Source: Platerodrilus igneus
Lineage: Eukaryota; Arthropoda; Insecta; Coleoptera; Lycidae
Direction of reading: 5' to 3'
NCBI GenBank assembly: GCA_036346225.1
Contig: JARFIW010001082.1
Location: forward strand, 1,364,001-1,428,000
DNA length: 64,000 bases
Numbering within the stretch: position 1 is the stretch's first letter; each line of letters starts with the position of its first letter. Positions 34,135 to 45,641 of the stretch are shown one piece after another. The translations under genes and the position numbers were made by a program. The notes under the pieces are model-generated. The model was not told where the DNA came from. It was given only the letters and a program-made list of their open reading frames with translations, and did not search any database.

Positions 34135-34620
34135 TTCCGGTCCGATCATCTCTTTGATATTAAGTAATGACGTAGTGGTTTGTTTTGTTTTGTTCTGATT
34201 CTGATTTAGTGTCGTTTCACTAATTTTGAGTATTTTATTTGAGAAGTGAAATAAGTGGTTAGAGATTTTGTAAATTTTGTAGGTTTGAGGTGTGCCTTGG
34301 TGTGCACGCTGGACATTTTGCTCGCGCGTTGCTCAGAGATGTGTTTGGAGGATGTCTTTGACAGATATCCTTACAATGTAGAAGTAGGTGGGCTATTTAA
34401 TTGTTGGTCCTGATTTCTACATATCGAGGTAGAGAGAATATTAGATTATTCTTTCCCTTGTTCCTTTTGACCGTTCGAAGTTCTTTGATTTGATAAGGTC
34501 AAAGTTGGCTTGGTGAGTCTCACCATTTGCTCCATCACTAATGAGATCAGTTGTTTGTTAGAACTCAGTGATAGGATATTCAGTAGGGCGTAGGAGATTA
34601 CAGCCCTATCTGGCTCAATT

Positions 34621-34945
34621 TTGTATTTGAATTTGTTAAGTAACCTTATGGTTAGGTTACCTTCGTTTTGATTATCTCTTTGTAATAAAGTGATAATACT
34701 TTGTATTTGAATTTGTTAAGTAACCTCATGGTTAGGTTACCTTTGTTTTGATCATCTCTTTGCGATGAAGTGATGATACTTTGTATTTGAATTTATTAAG
34801 TAACCTTATGGTTAGGTTACCTTTGTTTTGATCATCCCTTTGCGATGAAGTGATGATATTTTGTATTTGAATTTGATAAGTAACCTTTTGATTAGGTCAC
34901 TTTTGTTTTGATTATCACTTTGTGATGATGGTGTTTAAATATAGA
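34621..34945 (+). repeat. 80-bp tandem repeats with paired stem-loops
   Basis: GTATTTGAATTTGTTAAGTA recurs at 34623, 34703, 34783 and 34863, exactly 80 bases apart. Each unit contains GTAACC...GGTTAC (stem with a short loop) and ATCATC...GATGA-like pairing. Two further decayed units appear up to about 35000. The array lies in the 3' untranslated part of the element. Confidence 0.85.
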
Positions 34946-35456
34946 CCTATTAGTAGGGTCTTACTTTTGATTATCACCTTGTGGTGATGATGTTTTGAAT
35001 AGTTATGCTGTCTTGATGAGGAAGCATTCCTTTTTTTTGTAGATAGAGCTAAATGAGCTCCTGGAAGTGAAGTTTTTTTTTGAAATTAGAAGTAAATCGT
35101 AAGTGTTTGGTTATAGGTAAGAAATATTAGCCTTGTTAGAAGTATGAATCTCAAGTCAGGAAATATTGTAAATTTGAATTTTTTGTCCCGTGGAGTGTTT
35201 GACTTTCTAATTTGACCCCTCCCAATTTTGATTATTACCGATTGTGACTCCCGATTTTGTCTCCCGATGGACGTCAGGTACACGTAGTTACCAACACACT
35301 CATTTGTAAATATTTGTCCCCCCCATTTGAATAAATTTATAAAATTAATAAAATTGCATAGTTAGTTAGGAAGGTAGAAAAGGCTAGTATTGTTATAAAA
35401 AATTTTTTTTGTATTTGTTATATTTGAAGTTTTTCCAAAAAAAATTTTATTCTTTT

Positions 35457-35469
35457 AGGAAAGGGGTAG
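35457..35469 (+). promoter_or_regulatory. Polypurine tract, second family
   Basis: AGGAAAGGGGTAG directly precedes the 3' LTR start TGTAACAA, as expected for plus-strand priming. Confidence 0.65.
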
Positions 35470-37177
35470 TGTAACAATTTTATTTTAGCAGTAAAAGAAC
35501 CTATTCATTAAACGTACAATGAATATTGAAATACCTTTATTAACTAAAATAAAGATTCGAGTAACAATTAAATTTTTATAGTATTACTATATCTAGGATT
35601 AGTAGTCTATTTGTTTCGGAATTCGGTGCAATTCCACAGCCACTGGCGCGCGCGTGAGAGGTTCGAGAACCCAACTTATGATCCTCCCACCATGCAAGAA
35701 CGCAGCGAGCGCACTGGTCGATAGTTAAAAGCAGCGTGAAGATGCATTCAAAAAGAATGGCGAGTGACCTCCGAGTCGCTTTATTTTTGTGAAACACTTC
35801 CTGAGTAACGCGCAACGACATGTCAGAAACCGCAACAATACGTCAGAAATCGCAAGGATAAATCAGAAACCGCACGACCACTTCGAAGTTACAATTTAGA
35901 AACTTTAACTTATGGACTACGCAATGAAAGATTATATTTGTAAATAAAATTCGACAACGGAGGAGTACGCTATGAAGTAATGCTGCCGTGAACCAATGTG
36001 AGAAATCCGCTTCGCTCCTACATCTGTATTAAAGCATGGAAAACAAGCATATTTAGCTGCAGGCCCCGCACTGCGAAGTTGTTTCCATTGCAACCAAAGA
36101 CGACAGCCGGTTTTGGGTTCGTAATAGAATTAAGAATTTCCTCAGTACTTCCTTCTGAAAGTACATTATTTCATTTTGTTTGTTGGATGTACAAAATTGT
36201 TATTCAGTTTACCTGTGATTAGGCTGGTTTTCCCCAGTATCGGGTTTGATTTCACTTAGTTCCGTAAATATGTGACTACACGTGGCTACAACGTTAATTA
36301 ACAGCTGCTATTACGTCACCTGTTTGTTTGAACAATGCCGTCAACAATTGCACAATGGCTAACAGATGTTTAGCATTACAGTACTGCCACTTTTGATAAA
36401 ATTAGAGAATATCTTGGTGATTATTTTGACTTCAAACTAATTTTAACTTTGTTAAATTAAAGAGAAAATTTCGTATATTCATTTGTAAGTGACCTACACA
36501 GATCTGGTTGGGTTATAAAAAAACCTTAATATTGTTAGTTACACTGAACTGTAATATATTTGAGTAAGGATCAGTTGATAAACCTTACAACAATTTTGCA
36601 AGAATATCAAATATTTATTTTATTTAATTATAATGAAATTTTATTTACTGAAACAAAGAAAATTCTTTCTAGTAAATTAATAATCTACATTTAAAGTTTT
36701 TTATTCTGATCTAGTTTGATCAGACCTGATAAACAAAAGACAGCAAGAGTTAAATTTTTATGATTCCAGTATGTAGGAAATATTCTCTATGCAGTTTAGG
36801 TACACTTGAGGGACGCAAATAGTGTTCCCATTTTTTTTAGGTGACTTAACTATTATTCTTTCTTACAGGAGCAGAGTCTTATTCTGTTAAAACAAGTTTG
36901 TATGTCAGCGAAGGCGATCTTTTTTCTTTGGGTCTCCACGTCCGCCCTTAGAAACTTGCTATGCCATTAATATAAATCAATCTGGACTTGGTGGCGCCTG
37001 TTTGTTTTAGTTTGAGTGTGACCCCCCACAGATTTCGACTTACCCCCCCATTGCTCATAGCTCTACCCAAGGAATAGACCCCTAGTTACGTCGGAAGATT
37101 TAGTTTTGCAGACACCTAACTTGCAGTATGGTGTTAATGAAGTAGTAGTGTCAGCCCTAGCAAAAAAATACGTAGCA
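35470..37177 (+). repeat. 3' LTR, second family
   Basis: It begins TGTAACAATTTT and ends TACGTAGCA before ATATATT. It includes the segment absent from the 5' LTR (about 36950-37160), which matches the minus strand of 22640-22930 and 62730-62960. Confidence 0.85.
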
Positions 37178-40034
37178 ATATATTGCTATGATAATATGGT
37201 TATTTAAGAATATATAAGGTCACAAGGAAGCACATTTAGTAATTACTTAGCCACATTCATCAAAACAAATAATTGCGGGCGCAACGCAATCCATTTTAAA
37301 ACATTTAAAACATTCCTAAACTTAAAATAAATACACATTCGGCATATTTATACCAAAATAACGTAAAATAAAATTTCTTTCAACGTAGATGCATTTGCGT
37401 AAGAAATCTAAGTCAATAAGACGCATGTAATTTACACCAGTTTGTATAAGCAAACATTTAAAAGCGGCATATTTCGTAAAGTATAAAGAATTGAGGTGAA
37501 AGCGTACGTGCCGTTTGAAATGTAAGAGTTAATACATTTAATAAAACCCAGCATATGTATACAAACTATGGACACTAAACTTAGGACTACCTGCAGTTGA
37601 AAGGTACAAAAATACCAAATTTCATAATACAAAGCTCTGATATACGTGCAAAATCAAGCGTGTATAACATGCAATACCGAATAAAACCCAACAGGTTAAG
37701 ATAAAAGGAGAGAACGAATTTGTCTATAAAACGAACCTAAACCGATAAAGGACATTCCATAATCGACGCACGGATTGTAACGTCGAAACAAAAGTATCAC
37801 GTAAATTTTAATTTAGTGAAATTAAATTGAAAGTTATAAGTGAAAGTAATATTAATTAGAAATTCCAAGTGGAAAATAGTAAAAGTGCGCGATTGAAATA
37901 CATGTGTACAAGTATACAAGTTGCTGGAAAATAGTTTGAAGTATAGAAATACACACCAAGCGGCGGGTCAACGACTCGAAACAAACTACTAAACAAGCAA
38001 CCGATTTGGGTCAGCAAGCTCTAATAAGAAACAGCAGTAGGGGTATCAGGTCAGATTTATCTTTTCAATTCATAGTGCGTTACATTTATTATTTTAAATA
38101 TTTGTTGAACTTGCATGTAATTTAGATATTTTGTGTAAAAGGTCAACAAACATTTGGTTGGTACATAAAAGTACGTTGAAAAAGGTGAATAGTTTTTTGA
38201 ACGTTTAATGAAACCGTTCGCATTAAAATACAATTCTTTTTGCTGGCTTTAATTACTATAAAAAGGTTTAAAAAAGATTATAAATTTCGTAATAAACAAA
38301 TTTAATAGGAGTGTTTATATTTATTTTGATTTAAAGGTTATGTAAATAGTAAATGAAATTAAAAAGGACATAGTATTGTAAATTGTAAACTTTCTTCGCT
38401 TATTATACGAATTTGTTGAATTTAGCTTGTATTATTCGGGTATATAGAGGGTAGTGCGTAAAAATTCTCTGTTATCATATCGTCGCTCACTCTGGGCGGG
38501 GTATCACTGAGCTAGTCGTCGCACGAGGATAATGGTTGCGTCGCATTCCTACTTATAATAATGCTAGAGCCGTAAAATTAATCTTAATCGATTTTATATT
38601 TCTAATATTTGCGCGGCTTCTTAGAATAAACGTTTGTTTATTTAATTAATTTATACGATTTTTTTTATTAATTGACGTATTCTTGTTCTAAATTCCGTAA
38701 ATTCGAGAAAAACTCTATTTGAAAATGAATTTATGTTATACACACGGGAGTCAAATAATTAATTAAAGCTTTAATTTTTATTTTTTTTCTAAATTTTTTT
38801 TTTTTGTAGTAATCAAAGTTTTCTGTAAAGCTTCGGTTCAAAAGTAAACAAATTTTAATATGGTTCTTCCTGAAAAACAATAATACATGTATCCAGAACT
38901 AAATTCCGAATAAGACAGGAGTTATGAACGAAACAAGTAAACTAAGTAGTACAAGAACTACGACAACGATTAGTACAAGGACCAGGACAACTAATGTAAG
39001 ACTAACACCAGGACCCACTCAGAGGTGAGTCTACACTAAAATAGTAGTGAAAGCAGGCGGCGTTCTCAACAATAATCTTAACCATATTTAAAGTGCAGGA
39101 ATTCGACAGCCAAAAAAGCGTAATTAAGTTCCAATACCACACAAAAGAGAATCTAAAATTAAATTCAAGGTGCTTACTGCAATCCGTTCATATGGCGCAC
39201 AAATTTACAGTAAAGCTCCAAGATCGTCGTATTTCCAGCCACGTTGAGAACCAAAAGGACATCCAGCTCCAACTTATCACCAAAGTAGATGTTAAGTTTA
39301 ACTTTTTTTTACCAGTTACAAGAAGATAATAATTCAATAATTATTAGAACGTTAAGGTTATGAACCATGCTAAATAACGAACTAAAAAAATGACAAGTGT
39401 AAATAGAATATACTTCAAGAGAGTAATCGTGAGGTGAATATCGATCATAAGAGAAGTAACACAGGAATTATATTAAAGTGAAAACGGGGAGTCACAACAG
39501 CACCTAAGCTGGAATAAGTTCTTAATTTCACAAACATTATTTGTTATGGGCATAATTTCTAGCAAATTTACGAGTATCATAAAAACGTCGTAGATTTTTG
39601 TCTAACGCAAGGTGTTGATGGTTGCGTGGCATCCTATCTTATAGTAATGCAGAAAACTATAAAATCGATTTTATAGGTTTTTTTTAAAAGTCGCGCGAGT
39701 TCCTTGAATAAACTTTTATTTATATAATGGCGTTTTTTATTAATTGACCGAAATTGATCTGATAGCAAAAAGCTATCACAAACTAAAGTGTATTTTTATA
39801 GGAATGCGTCTTGGGTTAAAGCTCAGGTTAGTGTAAGTGGTGAAACCTAACAAGGGGTAGGAGTGAATGATTTTATATATACAGGAAGTATGTTTAGGTT
39901 CTGCAAGGTAGTAAGTTAATTAAAAGAAAAGGGGTCTTGCAAGACGTGTCTATCCCTACTAGGAAATGATGTAATGGGTATGTACGTATGGTGGGTATTA
40001 ATGATATCCATTTATGTCACTAAACCCATTATGC
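37178..40034. other. No gene; two related ~150-bp segments
   Basis: 38528-38680 and 39606-39760 share GGTTGCGT, ATCGATTTTATA and, near the end, TTTTTTATTAATTGACC-like sequence with a polyadenylation-type AATAAAC. They could be decayed LTR ends about 1.1 kb apart. The frame between them (39093-39329) has no motif. The rest is AT-rich and featureless to me. Confidence 0.35.
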
Positions 40035-40050
40035 TGTCTTGATTTAACGG

Positions 40051-40351
40051 GCGTCGCCGTGGATCAATGTAGTAAGCGTAAGACTACGGATCCCAAGGTC
40101 CTGGGTTCGAATCCCGACACGGCCGACTGCTTGAAAAATGGCAGGTGAGCATTTTTCACAAAAACTACGCCCTCGTTCGGATGAGAGGTTAAATGGAGGT
40201 CCCGTGTGTGAGTGTTGTCACACACGTTAAAGATCCCTACCTTGTCTGGAACGGCAAGGGTTCGGCAAAATTCTAAATTTCCAGGCAACAAAAAACTCGC
40301 CTCCTGGCCAATGTAGTACCTTCGGGTGGAGCATTGGAAATGTAAATGCAA
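40051..40351 (+). mobile_element. tRNA-derived SINE with 16-bp target duplication
   Basis: The 301-bp element is flanked by perfect direct repeats TGTCTTGATTTAACGG (40035-40050 and 40352-40367). The head is tRNA-like: an A-box-like TGGATCAATGTAGTAAGC (40060-40077), a B-box GGTTCGAATCC (40104-40114), and GCCGTG (40055-40060) pairing with CACGGC (40118-40123) as an acceptor stem. The anticodon-loop position reads CTACGGA, which would suggest a tRNA-Arg(ACG)-like parent. A body of about 220 bases follows, with a GTGTGTGA/TCACACAC hairpin at 40203-40225. The tail is AT-rich rather than poly(A). The long target repeat implies LINE-driven insertion. It is not a working tRNA gene. Confidence 0.85.
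40104..40114 (+). promoter_or_regulatory. RNA polymerase III B-box of the SINE
   Basis: GGTTCGAATCC is a perfect B-box, lying about 45 bases after the A-box-like sequence, as in tRNA genes. Confidence 0.75.
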
Positions 40352-40367
40352 TGTCTTGATTTAACGG

Positions 40368-43300
40368 AAACGCTTAACTACTTTTTCTATATGTTAATTA
40401 TTAGTGCTTTTCCAAAGAAAAAGTCAGGAGTATGAAAACGTATTAAAAATTTTGATAAATTCGGCGCGTAACAAAATGTTCAAAAAATTAGGAATCCTTA
40501 TAATACAACTTTTCTGACGGCATCAACGCAGCACAAATTACAGCTACTAAAATTCTAGAAATGCTTAAATTTTAACGAATTATAACAAATTATCTAAATA
40601 ATCCTTGAAAAGTAATCCATTAAGTAACTTTTAGGTTGTAGTATCTAATAGCACACCGGAAACTCGTAATAATCTTCTTAATGGAAATTTCATCGGTTAA
40701 AGTTGAATGAAATTAAGGGATTTTGCTAAGGTTTCAATAAATTTCGTAAGACGGAAGAATCTACCTAACATTATATAAGCAATACGCAACACGAGTTACG
40801 AATAAACTCGAATATGAATTGCTTCAGTCTCTAATGGCAAACTGTAAACACGAGAGTGAACAATGTCTGTAAATTAAATTAACATATTTGTATTTCAGCC
40901 TTAGAAAACGCCATTGTTAATTATCTCGTGAAATACTATTACAGACAGGAGATGCATGCAACACAAAGATAAACTTAGTAATTTAATTTTTAACCTATGC
41001 TCCAAGAACAGTAGGTCACGCTTTATAACCATTGAAGTTTTAAATAATATAAATACCTTAGAAAAAGCTTAAAAAGTGAACAGAAAAACACTTGTTTGAT
41101 ATGTATGCAGTGGCGGATTACCATCTAGGTGTAATAAGCGCGCGTTTGGGGCCTTTGTTCCCTCAGGGGCCTCAAAGACGACCCGTTGTATATTTGTTAA
41201 GAACTTAAATCGCAACATCTTTAGGCAAGTGCAACAAGATTTGATGCAGTGTGTAGGAGTCTGAATGAGCAATATCATCACCATCATTAGGTCTTCAGTC
41301 CTGGAACTGGTTAGACGCGAACCTTCATTGTTTCCTATTCTGAACTAACCTACACATTCTGCATTTACACAGTCTGCATCTATCACTATCTGATCTAGGT
41401 CTACATTTATCTCCTTTTTCCTATCTCTGCTTGTAATAATATATCCTATACTATTCCCCAAAAATGCCTTAGAACGTATTCTGTCCTTCTATTTCTCCTA
41501 TTTTTTTGTTTTCCACAGATATCTTTATTCCTCTACTATTTCTATAACCTATTTGTTATTAACTTTAGTCTATTTTCCGCGAGTTACTAATTGTAAGTTG
41601 TGTTACTCCTGGAGTGGGGGATTATAGTAACTACAATTTATTCCTTTTCGACCCCCACTCGAACAGCTGTTCGTTTTAATGTCTAACCATTGGTAACTCG
41701 CAAAAAGTTGAATTTTATTTGGATTGTCGAAGACTCACAGGTAACAATTCTCCGACTTAACCTCAATTTAGGATTTTGTATCTTCTGATGTTGGCGAGTT
41801 CAGTATGTTTGAGTATGTTAAAAGCTTACTATTGAGTGACGTCATGAATAACGTCATTACTCTTCCTCTCAAATCACTACACTCACTATTCGTCGGTGAA
41901 ATAGTAATATTAGTAAGCAGGTTACTGTTAACTCCAGCATCACACACGGAGAACTGATCGAACTGCGAATGTAAATTTGACTATATCAGAGTACACGTGC
42001 TGATAATAGAACAACATCGAAAAATTCCAACTAAACTTTGTGTTAATAAAATTTGAATAATCTTGTTTCGAAATCAAAAATCGACAACGCAATTCATTGG
42101 TTAAAGCACTGATAAACGTTTTTCAACACACAAAGGATAGCAACCAGAACTGTATAAATATAAATTCGAATTCTGCCGAAGACATCCTAGTACTCGCCAT
42201 AGTCTGGAACTCTCTCTCTGCAGTTCTCCTCACAACCTGCAGACCTTTCCAAGCGGTGCTCGTTATAGCCTGCTAAACCCTAACGCAGCGCTCATCATAG
42301 CATGCATCCTGTCCCAAACGTTACCCTATCCGCCGCCGTACCTGAAGGCCCTCATCGTAGTTCATCAATCCATAATTAACAAGCACGTATGAACGTTAAA
42401 CTCTGTTCCATACTTCACCGACCAGTCGTTATTGTGATTGCATCTGTCAAGCTCTACTACAGGGACGACATCCCCATCACCCCACGAAGCCTGCCGAAGA
42501 ACTCAGAAGACAACCGAAGACCCTCTGAACCCTTTTCTTTTGTATATATTGTAAATAGTAGTTTTAAGTGCATATAATTTTATTTCATAATTTCTTTTAA
42601 CGTAACATTGACCCACCACTAAAAACGCGAAGACTACCGAAGAGATCTGAAGACCACCGAAGATGTCTGGACCTCGTCGACCTGTATATCTCTCCTAATC
42701 ATCATTGTTCAAGTTCACACTGGGCCTCTTAAGCAACTTCCGAAGCTTCCCGAAGAAAGCCGAAGACTTCCGAAGACTTATATACCCCATTAAATGGTGC
42801 ATACAGACATTTAATCGGTGTTCAAGTTTAATTCTGGCTCCACCGCAACCATGAAGCCATCCGAAGCCATCCTAACTGCTAAATCATTCAATTTCACTTT
42901 TTATATTATGTAAATTTGGAACTTATAATGATTTTGCTTATGTTTATTAAACAATTAGCTAAACCCAGCCTACTTGCTTTAAGACGCCGCCCCCTTTGGG
43001 CGATAACATTACTCGCTGTAAATAGCCTTATACCTGTCCATGCTATCATCCTCATACATCTGAAGCACAAGACTGCATATTTCAGTTACTTTTATTAATT
43101 TTCTTTATCTAACCTTACTGAAACATTAACTTGTATCAGAAAAATGGAGTTTACCATTTTCTCCATCAGCATAATTTAGCGTTCCTTTCAAGACGACGAT
43201 GTCATCATCAAAAGTGCAATAATTCAGAGTATAAAGTAACGATAACATCATTTCTAATGTTGCAACCGCCATATTGAATTTGACCTTTAAGGATAAACAA

Positions 43301-45023
43301 TATAATACTTCAAAAATAATACTTCCTTAGATCAAGAATGCTAGGAATTAAAAATTATATTTCTTAAAGGACATAACCCTAACCCTATTGGTGGAATTTA
43401 CCAATACAGAAACTATTAAAATGAAATATGATTATAAACATTTCAAAGAATGTTACAAAATTAATAATAACATGAACGTAAAACACTACAATGGTATGTA
43501 CATCTTACATAAATTTACGTAGTTTTTAAACTAAAAACTAAATTCCTCCTTGAACAGCCGTGAATTGTAAAATTTGTCAATGAGTGTTAAAGCTGTAAAA
43601 AGAACATATTATTTAGGTTCTTGTAATGGGATATCGGGTTTGACATATAAGACTCAAATCAGTCCTGTCTTTTGCCTAAAGATTGAAATCCACTGTCTAT
43701 ATGTGGTGCTTTAATCGACTTCAGTGTAGAATTTTTGTTAAATTTTAATCAGAAAACCATTTAACCTATCGTGCTTCATTTGCAAGCAGAAACTCAAATC
43801 TCTTTGAACAAATAAATTAGGAAAGTAAATCTAATCAATTAGATTACTTCAAGTATTATGGAATTTCATTAAGGGTTAAGTAAATTTCGCGAGTGGAATG
43901 ATTGAACTCAATATTCTAATTAGTAACGCCAACAACCAGCTAACTTAAGTATGCACAGCCGCAGGCTTAGAGGACTAAAAAGTAAACCAAATTACTAACA
44001 GCCCCTGAACGTAATTTAAAATATTTGTATATAAGCTTTAAGTTATTTTTAAGACTTTCCTTAATAATCACAAAAATTTCTGAGAGAATATGATTCTTAT
44101 ATTGCGGTATATGTATTATTGATATATACGTAAAAGTGTATCCAATTATTGGTTGCAGATAACGTAAATTCACATTCTTATTTAAGTGAAATTCTTTCGT
44201 TTTTGAAAACAATTAAAACTTCTTCAGTAATGGGTAAACTCAAATATGTGCATGTAAATTTATGTATCTCAATATCTAGTAAATATCATAGTTTTAAAAT
44301 AGTAGTTTGTTACAGTATTCCGTGCGAACAAGAAAGAATAGTAAAGCACGCAAAGGAAATAACCCGCACCGCATACCGCAACAAATAAAGGAATCAAAAG
44401 AACGCCGTTCTAGCTAGAAAGTCGCAGAGTGGAATGGGTCAGAAAGAAAGAAAAAGAAAACCCCAAGAAAGAAAGTTTATTTGCACACTTTTAGTTAAAA
44501 AAACATGTTACAAAAAGGAAAACCAACCCGCAAAGAAAACAATATTTGTCGAACATTCCGGAGGATTTGCACAGTACAAAAATCTGTCCAAATTAATTAG
44601 ATTTATATTTGTATTTTTTAAGCATCTTATGTGCATACGTAACGTTTACTATATCCTACATTTCAGCACAATAATGTTTGGGTTTGTACGAACTAAAGCT
44701 AGTGTTAAATATGTTGTCTTGATTTCTATAGTGGTCATTGCTAATTATAACAATTCTGCTAAGACACAGTTTTTCAATAATAACTCGCCAATTCTCATTA
44801 CATGCTGTATGATATTGGTCAATCTTCATACAGAGCAGAAATAAGAGCAGCAGTCTTTATGTCCCCTTCTCCATAATATATCCACTTAAGTATTTGGACT
44901 TTTTCAGATACTGAATAATAATTCATATTTTAAATTAAACAAAAAAGACTTGCTAATATTACAGTACAAAAGTTTATTAAAATGTTATTTAGCAAACTAC
45001 AGCAAAAGTGCTGATTAAAAGCA
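40368..45023. other. No gene; possible hAT end and CCGAAG-rich block
   Basis: 41108-41122 reads CAGTGGCGGATTACC, a typical hAT terminal sequence, but no matching opposite end was found. 42150-42860 has a TATAAATATAAA and a series of CCGAAG repeats. Several frames of 60-136 codons (for example 44434-44844) show no motif and no support as genes. The rest is AT-rich. Confidence 0.4.
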
Positions 45024-45484
45024 ATTCTGCAGAACATTCTGTGGGAAATACAAATCTTATTGGTATTAAAACAGCTGAACAGTTTTTCTTGGTGCTTATT
45101 TAGAATTCAATGAAAAATCACTTTGAACGTTAAATATGCATATTAACGTTAATAAATAACGTAAAAAAAAAATCTTACCCATTACGAAAGTCTTTCGATT
45201 ATTATTGTTCACAAAATCTACTAAACTGCAGTTTATATTCTTTAAGAATTTTTTCAAAAAGCTCATGAAAACTACTAAAAATAAAATTGCTTTACTTGTC
45301 GACTTCAGTATTATTTTTATTATTGAAATGCAATGATTAAATATGTCAAAACATTTTTTGTTAAATAACCTTAAATTAGGTTAGGACGCGTTCAGTTTCT
45401 GCCTCTCAATTACTAAATTTATCTATTTTTTTTTTCACTTATATACTTCATTTCTTTAACATTAGTATAATCCCATGTTCCGCA

Positions 45485-45524
<40 letters not shown>
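45024..45524 (+). repeat. Left arm of a ~0.5-kb inverted repeat
   Basis: It runs from ATTCTGCAGAACATTCTG to the (TA)n tract after CCGCATTATATG and is the reverse complement of 53031-53537, with only a few differences visible. See the right arm. Confidence 0.9.
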
Positions 45525-45527
<3 letters not shown>

Positions 45528-45595
45528 AATATAACAATATGTTAGTATTTATCAACTTACCTTGTGTAAAGAAACTACCTAAAATATATATAAAG

Positions 45596-45598
<3 letters not shown>

Positions 45599-45639
<41 letters not shown>
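45599..45639. repeat. (TA)n microsatellite, left insertion edge of LTR copy 2
   Basis: The TA run directly abuts TGCTGTGAATC, the reversed LTR end. The right edge (from 53030) is also (TA)n. Confidence 0.85.

Positions 45640-45641
<2 letters not shown>

Larger units (their letters stand above)
30601..37177 (+). mobile_element. LTR retrotransposon, second family; integrase only
   Basis: The order is 5' LTR 30601-32101, a tRNA-Lys-like primer site (32103-32122), a tandem-repeat leader, a short decayed region, integrase fragments (33450-34134), an 80-bp repeat array (34621-34945), a polypurine tract (35457-35469) and 3' LTR 35470-37177. LTRs start TGTAACAA and end GTAGCA. They match closely over about 1.4 kb, but the 5' LTR lacks about 200 bases near its end that are present in the 3' LTR. 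gag, protease, RT and RNase H are not recognisable, so this is a large-deletion derivative. A solo LTR (22598-24458) and a partial LTR (62674-64000) belong to the same family. Confidence 0.85.

Noticed and set aside
34621..34945. Possible CRISPR array
   Set aside because: The 80-bp units are contiguous and degenerate with no unique spacers, and they lie inside an animal LTR element.
40064..40351. 95-codon minus-strand frame
   Set aside because: It is the antisense strand of the SINE, including the B-box (SGFEPRT). Non-coding.
44434..44844. 136-codon plus-strand frame with a Lys-rich start and hydrophobic stretches
   Set aside because: No known motif, no neighbouring gene structure and AT-driven composition. 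Listed only as a chance frame.
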